From positions 1 to 64,000 of the forward strand of contig NZ_JBKBHD010000002.1 of the NCBI RefSeq assembly GCF_046297875.1: DNA of 64,000 nt, given 5' to 3'. A program made the position numbers and the translations under genes. This stretch comes from Parvibaculum sp046297875 (lineage in GTDB: Bacteria > Pseudomonadota > Alphaproteobacteria > Parvibaculales > Parvibaculaceae). The notes below the pieces were generated by a model, which searched no databases, was not told where the DNA came from, and saw only the letters and a program-made list of their open reading frames with translations. Shown here in pieces: positions 11,746 through 20,105 of the stretch (position 1 is its first letter; every line of letters starts with the position of its first letter).

Positions 11746-11776
11746 GCTAGGCTCCACCCAACGAAAATCCCAAAAC
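11746..11776 (+). promoter_or_regulatory. leader boxes shared with the 6003 reductase gene
   Basis: The 45 bases before this reductase contain GCTAGGCT (11746-11753) and CAAAAC (11771-11776), followed by GGAGGACCC and the ATG. The leader of the paralogous gene starting at 6003 has the same boxes in the same order (GCTAGGCT at 5962-5969, CAAAAC at 5981-5986, then GGAGGACCC). GGCTTTG also occurs upstream in both. This could be a shared promoter or operator, or simply a conserved leader kept after duplication. The spacing differs by 6 nt between boxes. Confidence 0.4.
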
Positions 11777-11790
11777 GGTGGAGGACCCCC

Positions 11791-12816
11791 ATGACCAATC
11801 TCAGCTCGAAGGAAATCCGGCTCAAGGCGCGGCCTGTCGGCATGCCGAAGGAAAGCGACTTCGAACTCGCGACAGCCGATGTGCGCCAGCCGGGCGATGG
11901 CGAAGTGCTTGTGCGCAACATCTGGATGTCGGTCGATCCCTATATGCGCGGACGCATGATGGACCGCGAAAGCTATGTGCCGCCGTTCCAGATCGGCAAG
12001 CCGCTTGAAGGCGGCGCCATCGGCCAGGTCGTCGAGTCGAAAAGCGGCAAGCTGAAAGTCGGCACCTATGTGAACCATATGTGGGGCTGGCGCGAATATG
12101 CGACGGGCCCTGCGGAAGGCTTCACGCCGGTCGATCCGGCGCTTGGCCCCGTCGAGGCGTTTCTCGGCGTGCTCGGCATGCCGGGCATGACGGCCTGGGC
12201 CGGTCTCTTCAAGGTGGCGGGCCTCAAGGACGGAGACACCGTGTTCGTCTCCGCCGCTTCGGGCGCTGTCGGCGCTGTCGTCTGCCAGCTTGCCAAGGCG
12301 CATGGCTGCTATGTGGTGGGTTCCGCCGGCTCCGACGAGAAGTGCAAGTGGCTCACCGATGTCGCCGGTATCGACAAGGCCATCAACTACAAGACCTGCG
12401 GCGATCTCACCAAGGCGGTGGCGGATGCCTTCCCGAAAGGGATCGACGTCTATTTCGAGAATGTCGGCGGCGCGCATCTCGAAGCGGCGATCAACGCCAT
12501 GCGTCCGAACGGACGCATGGCGCTCTGCGGCATGATCGAGCAATATAACGACACCACGCCGCGGCCCGGCCCGACGAACCTCATCCAGATCGTCGGCAAG
12601 AGCCTGATGCTCAAGGGCTTCATCGTTTCCAACTACTTTCAGCATATCGGCGAGTTCTATGCCGAAATGGGCCCGCTCATTCAGGGCGGCAAGATGAAAT
12701 GGGAAGAAACGATTGAAGACGGCATCGAGAACGCGCCCAAGGCTTTCCTCAATCTCTTCAAGGGTGCGAATTTCGGCAAGATGCTGGTGAAGATCGGCCC
12801 CGACAAGGCAGTGTGA
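11791..12816 (+). CDS. NADP-dependent medium-chain oxidoreductase (paralog 2)
   Basis: Same CurA/LTB4 dehydrogenase-like group as the genes starting at 6003 and 12976. It shows the N-terminal DPYMRGRM motif characteristic of this group (residues about 50-57), the cofactor loop SAASGAVG and the YFENVGG segment. At 341 aa it has the full family length. A GGAGG site lies six bases before the ATG. Predicted role is NADPH-dependent reduction of enones or 2-alkenals in the cytosol. It sits downstream of the exporter operon after a 114-nt gap carrying its own leader boxes, so it is probably a separate transcription unit. Confidence 0.9.
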   Translation: MTNLSSKEIRLKARPVGMPKESDFELATADVRQPGDGEVLVRNIWMSVDPYMRGRMMDRESYVPPFQIGKPLEGGAIGQVVESKSGKLKVGTYVNHMWGWREYATGPAEGFTPVDPALGPVEAFLGVLGMPGMTAWAGLFKVAGLKDGDTVFVSAASGAVGAVVCQLAKAHGCYVVGSAGSDEKCKWLTDVAGIDKAINYKTCGDLTKAVADAFPKGIDVYFENVGGAHLEAAINAMRPNGRMALCGMIEQYNDTTPRPGPTNLIQIVGKSLMLKGFIVSNYFQHIGEFYAEMGPLIQGGKMKWEETIEDGIENAPKAFLNLFKGANFGKMLVKIGPDKAV

Positions 12817-12842
12817 GCGGTACCCACATCTACTCCTTCACT

Positions 12843-12930
12843 CGTCATGCCCGGACTTGATCCGGGCATCCAGAGCCGCCTGGTTCAGCGCCTGCGGCTC
12901 TGGATTGCCGGGTCAAGCCCGGCAATGACA
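12843..12930. repeat. REP-like extragenic palindrome, copy 1
   Basis: An inverted pair of about 36-base arms. The left arm begins GTCATGCCCGGACTTGATCC and ends CCAGAGCCGC; the right arm, read on the other strand, begins GTCATTGCCGGGCTTGACCC and ends CCAGAGCCGC. Each arm can fold on itself and the two arms can pair with each other. Related copies occur at 17675-17760 and 49821-49908. It occupies the gap between two reductase genes on the same strand. Elements of this type are scattered through many alphaproteobacterial genomes and may affect termination or mRNA stability. Confidence 0.85.
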
Positions 12931-12975
12931 GAATAAGAAAAGACGGGACAAGAAAGCCGGGGAGGAACGAAAACC

Positions 12976-13989
12976 ATGCCGACAAAAGCGAAACGCTGGG
13001 TGCTGGCTTCGCGGCCGGAGGGGAAGCCGAAGGCGGATAACTTCCGTCTGGAGGAAGTTGAGCTGCCGGAGATCGGCGACCACGAAATCCTGATTCGTAC
13101 GGAACATCATTCCGTCGATCCCGGCATGCGCGGGCGGCTTTCCGGCGACAGCTACACGGCGGCGCTTCCCGTTGGCCAGACCATCGACAGCGCGATGGTG
13201 GGCGTGGTGGAGCAGTCGAAGAACGAAAAGTTCAAGCCGGGCGACCGCGTGACCGGCGGCTTCGGCTGGGTGACGCATGCCATCTCGAATGGGCGCGGCG
13301 TGCAGATCCTTCCGCCGGAGATGTATCACGGCAAGCTCCGCCCTACCGCCGCCATCGGCGTGCTCGGCATTCCGGGCCTCACATCCTATTTCGGCCTGCT
13401 CGATCTCGGGCAGCCCAAGGAAGGCGATACGGTGCTGATCTCCTCCGCCGCCGGTCCCGTCGGCGCAACTGCCGGGCAGATCGCCAAGATGAAAGGCTGC
13501 CGTGTCGTCGGCATCGCGGGCTCGAAGGAAAAATGCGATTACGTGAAGGGGCTCGGCTTCGACGCCTGCTTCTCCTATCGCGGCGTGGACCTGAAGGCCG
13601 CCATCAAGGAACACTGCCCCGAAGGCGTCGACATCTATTTCGACAATGTGGGCGCGGAAATGCTCGATGCGGCAATCCTCAACATGAAGGAGCATGGCCG
13701 CGTCGTCGTCTCCGGGCAGGTCAGTGAATATAACCGCGCGGATGACGAGCTTGTCGGCATCCGCAATGTGACGCGCTTCATCACACATCGCCTGCGCATG
13801 GAAGGCCTCGTCGTTTTCGACTATTTCAAGCAATTCCGCGAGGCGCAGACCGAAATGGCCGGATGGATACATGCCGGCAAGCTGCAATATACCGAAGACG
13901 TGTCGGAGGGGATCGAAGGATCGGCCGCCGCCTTTATCGGCCTCTTCGAAGGCGAGAATCTCGGGCGGCGGCTTATCAAGGTGAGCTAG
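12976..13989 (+). CDS. NADP-dependent medium-chain oxidoreductase (paralog 3)
   Basis: Third member of the zinc-independent reductase set. It carries the N-terminal VDPGMRGRL motif, the cofactor loop SSAAGPVG, and the YFDNVGAE segment; 337 aa. The ATG is preceded by GGGGAGGAAC. It is separated from paralog 2 by a REP-like element and lacks the leader boxes that the other two share, so it may be regulated differently. The last four bases overlap the 3' end of a convergent gene. The substrate is unknown; family members act on enones, prostaglandin-like ketones or curcumin. Confidence 0.9.
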   Translation: MPTKAKRWVLASRPEGKPKADNFRLEEVELPEIGDHEILIRTEHHSVDPGMRGRLSGDSYTAALPVGQTIDSAMVGVVEQSKNEKFKPGDRVTGGFGWVTHAISNGRGVQILPPEMYHGKLRPTAAIGVLGIPGLTSYFGLLDLGQPKEGDTVLISSAAGPVGATAGQIAKMKGCRVVGIAGSKEKCDYVKGLGFDACFSYRGVDLKAAIKEHCPEGVDIYFDNVGAEMLDAAILNMKEHGRVVVSGQVSEYNRADDELVGIRNVTRFITHRLRMEGLVVFDYFKQFREAQTEMAGWIHAGKLQYTEDVSEGIEGSAAAFIGLFEGENLGRRLIKVS

Positions 13990-14609
13990 AAGTCGTAGCG
14001 CAGGCCGAGCGTTACGAAGTTCGAGGCGTCCGTCACGCCGTTGAACAGGCCGAAGACGCCTGAGCGGTGCTGCAGCCGGGTGACGAGCGAGATATCGGGA
14101 TGGGCCGGGAGCGCGAACGTCGCCTGCAGGTTGAACTGGTTCAACGTGCGCGAGCGGCTGCCATCCGGCTGGCGCTCAAGCTGCGGAAACTCGGTCGTGT
14201 AGGACGGGCCGAGACCGACGGCAGCCGTCGTCACCAGATATTCATTCCACGGGAAATCGTGCCAGCGCGCATAAATCGCTGTGCCGAATTCGTGATAATT
14301 CTCGCGGCCATGATGCCAGGCATACATGAGCTCGCCTTCGAAGCTCAGCGACTGGCCATACCAGCCGAGCAAACGCGAGACGGTGAGCGCCGCCACATGG
14401 TCGGATGTACCTTCGACATAGAAGAAGTTTTCCAGCACATCGCTGAAATTGTCTTCCGTTCCCTCGCCAATAAAAGCGGTGACGGCATAAAGCTTGTCGT
14501 CCTCGGCGGGGCCACGCCATTTCGAAGCGTCGGCAGGCGCCGCGAGCGCGCACATGAAAAGGACCGCCGCAGCCAGATGCAGCGGCGAAGACATGATTTT
14601 CGGGCTCAC
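13986..14609 (-). CDS. outer-membrane beta-barrel protein, possibly PagL/acyloxyacyl hydrolase-like
   Basis: A 207-residue exported protein: signal peptide to about residue 29 (APADA-S), then alternating aromatic/polar strands, ending in LGLRYDF with the C-terminal Phe expected of an outer-membrane barrel. Near the C-terminus is LQHRSGVFGLFNG (His181, Ser183), which resembles the His-x-Ser catalytic segment of lipid A 3-O-deacylase PagL; an acidic residue (Asp194) follows 13 residues after the His, where PagL has Glu at +14. The start is GTG because AAGGAG lies five bases upstream; an internal ATG at 14594 would shorten the signal peptide. It overlaps the convergent reductase gene by four bases. 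The barrel is likely; the enzymatic role is a hypothesis. Confidence 0.65.
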   Translation of the reverse strand: MSPKIMSSPLHLAAAVLFMCALAAPADASKWRGPAEDDKLYAVTAFIGEGTEDNFSDVLENFFYVEGTSDHVAALTVSRLLGWYGQSLSFEGELMYAWHHGRENYHEFGTAIYARWHDFPWNEYLVTTAAVGLGPSYTTEFPQLERQPDGSRSRTLNQFNLQATFALPAHPDISLVTRLQHRSGVFGLFNGVTDASNFVTLGLRYDF

Positions 14610-14671
14610 TGGCGCTCCTTGTGCCTGTAATGCCCCCCCGCTCCCTTTTACCGATTCCCAGCCGGCAATGC

Positions 14672-14702
14672 AAAAGGCCCGGCGTTTCCATCGGGCCTTT
14701 TT
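14672..14702 (-). terminator. Rho-independent terminator of the DAHP synthase gene
   Basis: Inverted repeat AAAAGGCCCG / CGGGCCTTTT with a 10-base loop, ending in a T-run on the minus strand, 21 bases past the DAHP synthase stop. Confidence 0.85.
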
Positions 14703-14722
14703 ACTTCATCCGTGAACCGATC

Positions 14723-16114
14723 TTACCAGGCGCCTAGGGCGACCTGTTGTTCGCGGCGGGCTTCGGCCCGCTCCTTCTTCAGCCCTTCGGCGATGAGGAA
14801 GGCGAGTTCGAGCGACTGGCTGGCATTGAGACGCGGATCGCAATGCGTGTGATAGCGGTCTCCAAGATCGGTTTCCGAAATCGCCTGCGCGCCGCCGATG
14901 CATTCGGTGACGTTCTGGCCGGTCATTTCGAAATGGACGCCGCCCGCATGCGTGCCTTCGGTGCGATGCACGGCCATGAAGGCCTGCACCTCGGCGAGGA
15001 TGCGGTCAACTGGCCGCGTCTTGTATCCCGACGATGCCTTGATCGTGTTGCCGTGCATCGGATCGCAGGACCAGACCACCTTCTTGCCTTCGCGTTCGAT
15101 GGCGCGAATGAGCTGCGGCAGATGCTTCTCGACATTTTCTGCGCCGAAGCGGCAGATAAGCGTGAGCCGTCCGGCCTCGTTCTTCGGGTTGAGAATATCC
15201 GTCAGACGGATCAACTCTTCCGGGTCGAGCGAGGGACCGCACTTCATGCCGATCGGGTTCTTGATGCCGCGCATATACTCGACATGACCGTGATCGGGCT
15301 GGCGCGTGCGGTCGCCGATCCAGAGCATATGGGCCGAGGTGTCGTACCATTCGCCCGTGGTGGAATCGATGCGCGTCATCGCCTGCTCGTAACCGAGCAG
15401 CAGCGCCTCATGGCTCGTGTAGAAATCCGTCGTGTGAAGCTGCGGCTGCGATGCGCCGTCGATGCCGCAGGCGCGCATGAAGTCGAGCGCCTCGGTGATG
15501 CGGTTCGCAAGCTCCTCATAGCGCGCGCCTTCGGCGCTGTCAGCGACGAAGCCGAGATTCCAGCGATGCACGAAATCGAGGTCGGCATAGCCGCCATTCG
15601 CGAAAGCGCGAATGAGGTTCAGCGTCGAGGCAGACTGCGAATAGGCGCGCAGCAGCCGCTCGGGATCGGGCACGCGTGCCGCCTCGTCGAACTCGATGCC
15701 GTTGATGTTGTCACCCAGATAGGACGGCAGCGTGATTTCGCCGATCGTCTCGGTGGGCGAGGAACGCGGCTTTGCGAACTGGCCGGCGATGCGCCCGACC
15801 TTCACCACGGGCGAGGCGGCCGCAAATGTCAGCACCACCGCCATCTGCAGCAGCACGCGGAACGTGTCGCGAATATTGTCGGCGGAAAATTCGGCGAAGC
15901 TCTCGGCGCAGTCGCCGCCCTGCAGCAGGAAAGCACGGCCTTCGCAGACCTCTGCGAGATCTGCCTTCAGCTTGCGGGCCTCACCTGCAAACACGAGCGG
16001 CGGATAGGAGCGCAGGCGCGCTTCAACGGCGGCAAGCGCCGCCTCATCCGGGTATGCCGGGAGATGCTTGGCGGGCTTTGCGCGCCAGCTCTCCGGTTTC
16101 CAAGTCTCCGCCAT
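14723..16114 (-). CDS. aroF: class II 3-deoxy-7-phosphoheptulonate synthase
   Basis: First step of the shikimate pathway: phosphoenolpyruvate plus erythrose 4-phosphate to DAHP. The protein is of the plant/Mycobacterium class II type, recognisable from the opening WKPESWRAKPAKHLPAYPD, the FLLQGGDCAESF segment and the metal/substrate region PMHGNT; 463 aa is the usual length. The chosen ATG has GGAGAG six to seven bases upstream; a longer frame upstream carries no homology. Erythrose 4-phosphate comes from the pentose phosphate pathway, and rpiA lies two genes upstream on the same strand. A strong terminator follows. The class is certain; the symbol is used loosely for this class. Confidence 0.93.
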   Translation of the reverse strand: MAETWKPESWRAKPAKHLPAYPDEAALAAVEARLRSYPPLVFAGEARKLKADLAEVCEGRAFLLQGGDCAESFAEFSADNIRDTFRVLLQMAVVLTFAAASPVVKVGRIAGQFAKPRSSPTETIGEITLPSYLGDNINGIEFDEAARVPDPERLLRAYSQSASTLNLIRAFANGGYADLDFVHRWNLGFVADSAEGARYEELANRITEALDFMRACGIDGASQPQLHTTDFYTSHEALLLGYEQAMTRIDSTTGEWYDTSAHMLWIGDRTRQPDHGHVEYMRGIKNPIGMKCGPSLDPEELIRLTDILNPKNEAGRLTLICRFGAENVEKHLPQLIRAIEREGKKVVWSCDPMHGNTIKASSGYKTRPVDRILAEVQAFMAVHRTEGTHAGGVHFEMTGQNVTECIGGAQAISETDLGDRYHTHCDPRLNASQSLELAFLIAEGLKKERAEARREQQVALGAW

Positions 16115-16266
16115 CGTCTTCTCTCCGAAACGCAAGAAAGGCCACGGGCCCCGCCCGGTCCGGCGGCTGCCCCACACCCTTCATATGGAAGGCGGATATA
16201 TAGTCCACAAGGGCTCTAAAGGGAAGCCTAAGCCCTTGATCCGGCTCAGGGACGCGGGAATCGCGG

Positions 16267-17649
16267 TTAATCTGCGGCCTTTGCGGCGGGCGGCTGCCAC
16301 TTCTCGCGCAGGGTGACGAGTTCCTCCGCCGCCGTGGGGTGGACGGCGATGGTCATGTCGAACTGGGCCTTGGTCGCCCCCATCGTCACGGCAATGCCGA
16401 CCGCCTGGATGAGTTCGCCCGAACCCGGCCCCATCAGATGAACGCCAAGCACCTTGTCCGTCTTCGCATCCACGATGAGTTTCATGAAGGTCCGCTCCTG
16501 AGAGCCGGAGAGCGTGTTCTTCATGGCGCGGAAAGTGGTCTTGTAAAGGTCGATCTCGGCGCATCGGGCGCGGGCGAGCGTTTCGGTGAGGCCGACCGTG
16601 CCAAGCTCCGGCTGGGAGAAGACGGCGGTCGGAATGATCGAGTGATCGACCATCACTTTCCGGCCGCCATAGACCGTGTCGGCAAAGGCATGGCCTTCGC
16701 GGATCGCCACCGGCGTCAGGTTTGCGCGATCGGTCACGTCGCCCACGGCATAGATGCTCGGGACGGAGGTCTGCGAATATTCATCCACGATGACTTCGCC
16801 GTTCTTACCGAGCTTCACGCCCACAGCTTCGAGGCCAAGGCCTTTCGTGTTCGGTACGCGGCCGGTCGCATACATCACGGCGTCCGCTTTCACGACATCG
16901 CCATTGGTCAGCGTCAGGCGAAGCTCTCCCCCGGCCTTGTCGATGGATTTGATGTCGGCGTCCATCCTGAGGTCGACGCCCTTCTTCGCCATCTCCTCGG
17001 CAAGAAGCGCCCGCAGGTCGTCGTCGAAACCGCGCATGAAGAGCGGCCCGCGATAGAGCTGCATGGTTTTTGCACCAAGTCCGTTGAAGATGCCGGCGAA
17101 TTCGACTGCGATATAGCCGCCGCCCACGACCACCACCCGCTTCGGCAGTTCTTCGAGGTGGAATGCCTCATTGGAGGTGATCGCATGTTCGATGCCGGGA
17201 ATCTCCGGCAGGAAGGGCGTCGCGCCGACCGCGATCAGGATACGCTCGGCAGTCACTTCCCTGCCCGTCGCCTCAAGGCGCACCTTGTGCGCATCGACGA
17301 CCGTCGCGCGGCTTTCGATGATCTCGACGCCGGCGTTCTGCAGGTTGCGAATATAGATGCCATTGAGGCGATCGATTTCCTTGTCCTTGTTGGAAATGAG
17401 CGTCTTCCAGTCGAAGCGGGCGCCCTCGACAGTCCAGCCGAAACCAGCCGACTCCTCGAACTCATCGGCGAAATGGCTTGCATAGACGAAAAGTTTTTTC
17501 GGGACGCAACCCCGAATGACACAGGTGCCGCCAACGCGATATTCCTCGGCGACGGCCACGCGTGCGCCGTAATTCGCCGCGATGCGCGCAGCGCGCACCC
17601 CGCCCGAACCCGCACCGATAACGAAGAGGTCGTAGTCATATTTGGTCAT
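16267..17649 (-). CDS. gor: glutathione-disulfide reductase
   Basis: FAD- and NADPH-dependent reduction of oxidised glutathione. It starts with the FAD motif GAGSGGVRAAR, followed by the redox-active pair in CVIRGCVPKK (Cys43, Cys48), a second dinucleotide fold (GGGYIAVEFAG) and the C-terminal HPTAAEE with the catalytic His-Glu pair. The CVIRGC variant is the one seen in alphaproteobacterial and plant enzymes. Length 460 aa is standard. It follows rpiA on the same strand but a REP-like element lies between them, so cotranscription is uncertain. Two glutathione transferase genes occur elsewhere in the window. Confidence 0.95.
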   Translation of the reverse strand: MTKYDYDLFVIGAGSGGVRAARIAANYGARVAVAEEYRVGGTCVIRGCVPKKLFVYASHFADEFEESAGFGWTVEGARFDWKTLISNKDKEIDRLNGIYIRNLQNAGVEIIESRATVVDAHKVRLEATGREVTAERILIAVGATPFLPEIPGIEHAITSNEAFHLEELPKRVVVVGGGYIAVEFAGIFNGLGAKTMQLYRGPLFMRGFDDDLRALLAEEMAKKGVDLRMDADIKSIDKAGGELRLTLTNGDVVKADAVMYATGRVPNTKGLGLEAVGVKLGKNGEVIVDEYSQTSVPSIYAVGDVTDRANLTPVAIREGHAFADTVYGGRKVMVDHSIIPTAVFSQPELGTVGLTETLARARCAEIDLYKTTFRAMKNTLSGSQERTFMKLIVDAKTDKVLGVHLMGPGSGELIQAVGIAVTMGATKAQFDMTIAVHPTAAEELVTLREKWQPPAAKAAD

Positions 17650-17674
17650 GGCGAAGCTTCCGCTTTATCTACTT

Positions 17675-17760
17675 CGTCATTGCCGGACTTGATCCGGCAA
17701 TCCTGGGGCCGCGCGCACCGAACTTGCGGCTCTGGACCCCCGGGTCAAGCCAGGGGTGAC
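17675..17760. repeat. REP-like extragenic palindrome, copy 2
   Basis: The left arm is CGTCATTGCCGGACTTGATC plus CGGCAATCC; the right arm contains GCGGCTCTGGACCCCCGGGT followed by CAAGCCAGGGGTGAC. The left arm matches copy 1 (12843-12930) and the right arm matches copy 3 (49821-49908). It fills most of the 127-nt gap between rpiA and gor. Confidence 0.85.
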
Positions 17761-17776
17761 AACAATTAAAGTGTTG

Positions 17777-18475
17777 TCATTTTTTCTCGATGATATCGGT
17801 ACCCGAAGGCGTTCCCACAATGGCAAGCGTGGCAATGCCCACAAACAATCCATTGTCGACGACGCCTGGAACACGGTTCAGCGCCGGGGCGAGCGCATCC
17901 GCGTCCGGAATGACACCGAAATCGCAGTCATAGATAAAATTGCCATTGTCGGTGAAGAAGGGCTCGCCATATTCATCCGCGCGGCGCGACATCCTGCCTG
18001 TGCAGCCGAGAGCGCCCGCCACTTCCGCAATCTTGCGCGCGGTGACAGCGGCGCCAAAGGGCACCACCTCGACGGGCAGCGCAAAGGCGCCAAGCGTCTT
18101 CACAACCTTTGACGCATCGGCAATCACGATCATGCGGTCGGAAGCGGTCGCGACGATCTTTTCTCGCAGCAGCGCGCCGCCGCCGCCCTTGATGAGCCGA
18201 AGTTCGAGGTCCAGTTCATCGGCACCATCGACGGTCACGTCGAGATGCGGCATATCGTCGAGATTGGAGAGCGGGATGCCGAGACTTTCGGCGAGCTTGC
18301 CCGTGCGCTCCGATGTCGGAACGCCGACAATGTCCAACCCCTGCTTCACCTTTTCGCCGAGCGCGCGAACAAAGTGTTCCGCCGTTGAGCCCGTCCCAAG
18401 GCCGAGTTTCATGCCGGGTTTCACGAAATCCAGCGCGCGAATGGCGGCTGCTTTCTTCTGTTCGTCAGCATTCAT
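17777..18475 (-). CDS. rpiA: ribose-5-phosphate isomerase A
   Basis: Interconverts ribose 5-phosphate and ribulose 5-phosphate in the pentose phosphate pathway. Hallmarks are GLGTGSTAEHF near residue 25, the DGADELD motif that supplies catalytic acids, and KGGGGALLREK; 232 aa is standard. The ATG begins three bases after the gabD stop, so the two are probably cotranscribed. A REP-like element follows. The C-terminal TIAIVGTPSG-type ending (TLAIVGTPSGTDIIEKK) is normal for the family. Confidence 0.95.
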   Translation of the reverse strand: MNADEQKKAAAIRALDFVKPGMKLGLGTGSTAEHFVRALGEKVKQGLDIVGVPTSERTGKLAESLGIPLSNLDDMPHLDVTVDGADELDLELRLIKGGGGALLREKIVATASDRMIVIADASKVVKTLGAFALPVEVVPFGAAVTARKIAEVAGALGCTGRMSRRADEYGEPFFTDNGNFIYDCDFGVIPDADALAPALNRVPGVVDNGLFVGIATLAIVGTPSGTDIIEKK

Positions 18476-18478
18476 CGC

Positions 18479-19939
18479 TCAAAGCCCCGCCATCGCGACA
18501 TATTTCACTTCGAGGAATTCCTCGATCCCCCAGGGTCCGCCTTCACGGCCGAGCCCCGACTCCTTGAAGCCGCCGAACGGCGCGACTTCGGTCGATATGA
18601 TGCCGGCATTGACGCCGACGAGGCCATATTCCAGCGCCTCCGCCACGCGCCAGACGCGACCGATGTCGCGGCTGTAGAAATAGGAAGCGAGGCCGAAAGG
18701 TGTGTCGTTTGCAAGTGCGATCGCTTCCTCGTCCGTCTCGAAACGGAAGACCGGCGCAAGCGGCCCGAACGTTTCCTCGCGTGAAGCCATCATCTCCGGC
18801 TTCATGCCGGTCACGACGGTCGGCTCGAAGAAAGAACCGCCCTTCGCATGGCGCTTGCCGCCGGTCGTCACTTTCGCGCCGCCTGCGAGCGCATCGGCGA
18901 TATGTTCCTCGACCTTTTCGACGGCTGCCATGTCGATCAGCGGGCCTTGCGCTACGCCTTCCTCGAAACCGGAACCGACCTTCAGTGCCGCGACTTTCGC
19001 CGTCAGCTTTTCCACGAAGGCATCATGCACCTTCGCCTGCACGAGAAAGCGGTTGGTACAAATGCAGGTCTGGCCGGTGTTGCGGTATTTCGAGGCGACA
19101 GCGCCTTCCACGGCTGCATCTATGTCCGCATCGTCGAAAACGATGAATGGCGCATTGCCGCCGAGTTCAAGCGCGACCTTCTTCACAGTGGCGGCGGATT
19201 GCACCATCAGCTCCTTGCCGATTTCGGTGGAGCCTGTGAACGTTACCTTGCGCACCAGCGCGTTCGACGTCATTTCCCCGCCAATGGCACCTGCCTTGCC
19301 GGTGATGACGCTGAGGAGGCCAGCGGGAAGCCCGGCACGGGCGCCAAGCTCCGCCAGTGCGAAGGCGGAAAGCGGTGTCGCCGTTGCAGGCTTCACCACC
19401 ATCGAACAGCCGGCGGCGAGCGCCGGTCCTGCCTTTCGCGTAATCATGGCGGCCGGAAAATTCCACGGCGTGATGGCGGCGCAAACGCCGATAGGCTGTT
19501 TCAGCACGACGATGCGCCGGTCGCTTGCCGGTGCGGGCACGATGGAGCCGTAGATGCGCTTTGCTTCCTCCGCGTAATATTCGACGAAGGAGGCGGCATA
19601 GGCGATCTCGCCTTTGGCTTCGGCGAGCGGTTTGCCCTGCTCAGCGGTGAGGATCGCGGCGAGGTCGTCCTGATTTTCCATCATCAGGTCGAACCAGCGG
19701 CGGAGCACGGCAGCGCGCTCCTTCGCCGGACGCGCTGCCCAGCCCTTCTGTGCCTGGTGCGCCGCCTCGATGGCCTCGCGCGTTTCCTTCACACCGAGCG
19801 AGGGCACGGTGGCAATCACTTCTCCAGTTGCCGGATCGGTGACGTCGATCTGCGCCGCATCGCCGCCCGCCCATTTGCCATCGATGAAACACCGGGTTTT
19901 CAGCAGGGATTTATCCTTGAGGCGCGTCACGAGGGTCAT
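18479..19939 (-). CDS. gabD: succinate-semialdehyde dehydrogenase (NADP+)
   Basis: Aldehyde dehydrogenase oxidising succinic semialdehyde to succinate, feeding GABA or related compounds into the TCA cycle. It shows the GabD-type N-terminus (LLKTRCFIDGKW), TPWNFPAAMITRK, the general base in ELGGNAPFIVFDDAD, and the catalytic Cys in NTGQTCICTNRF. Length 486 aa is as expected. It heads a minus-strand series gabD-rpiA-(REP)-gor-DAHP synthase. Related semialdehydes such as glutarate semialdehyde remain possible substrates. Confidence 0.9.
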   Translation of the reverse strand: MTLVTRLKDKSLLKTRCFIDGKWAGGDAAQIDVTDPATGEVIATVPSLGVKETREAIEAAHQAQKGWAARPAKERAAVLRRWFDLMMENQDDLAAILTAEQGKPLAEAKGEIAYAASFVEYYAEEAKRIYGSIVPAPASDRRIVVLKQPIGVCAAITPWNFPAAMITRKAGPALAAGCSMVVKPATATPLSAFALAELGARAGLPAGLLSVITGKAGAIGGEMTSNALVRKVTFTGSTEIGKELMVQSAATVKKVALELGGNAPFIVFDDADIDAAVEGAVASKYRNTGQTCICTNRFLVQAKVHDAFVEKLTAKVAALKVGSGFEEGVAQGPLIDMAAVEKVEEHIADALAGGAKVTTGGKRHAKGGSFFEPTVVTGMKPEMMASREETFGPLAPVFRFETDEEAIALANDTPFGLASYFYSRDIGRVWRVAEALEYGLVGVNAGIISTEVAPFGGFKESGLGREGGPWGIEEFLEVKYVAMAGL

Positions 19940-20105
19940 GAAAATTCCTGAAATCCGGCGCTTCCGGCGGGCATTCTTGCGTTTGCCTGCCTCACCGCGT
20001 GATATAGTTAAAAGAAGTGCGCAAGTTGGCCCCGCAGCAGGGCCATTCCCTTGTTAGCATTTCACGGCGGGTGCCGGAAAGGCCCCGGAAGGACATTGCA
20101 GCGGC

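Noticed and set aside
14747..17769. Plus-strand frames of 490 and 476 codons opposite DAHP synthase and glutathione reductase
   Set aside because: Both lie entirely opposite strongly conserved enzymes and show only shadow composition.
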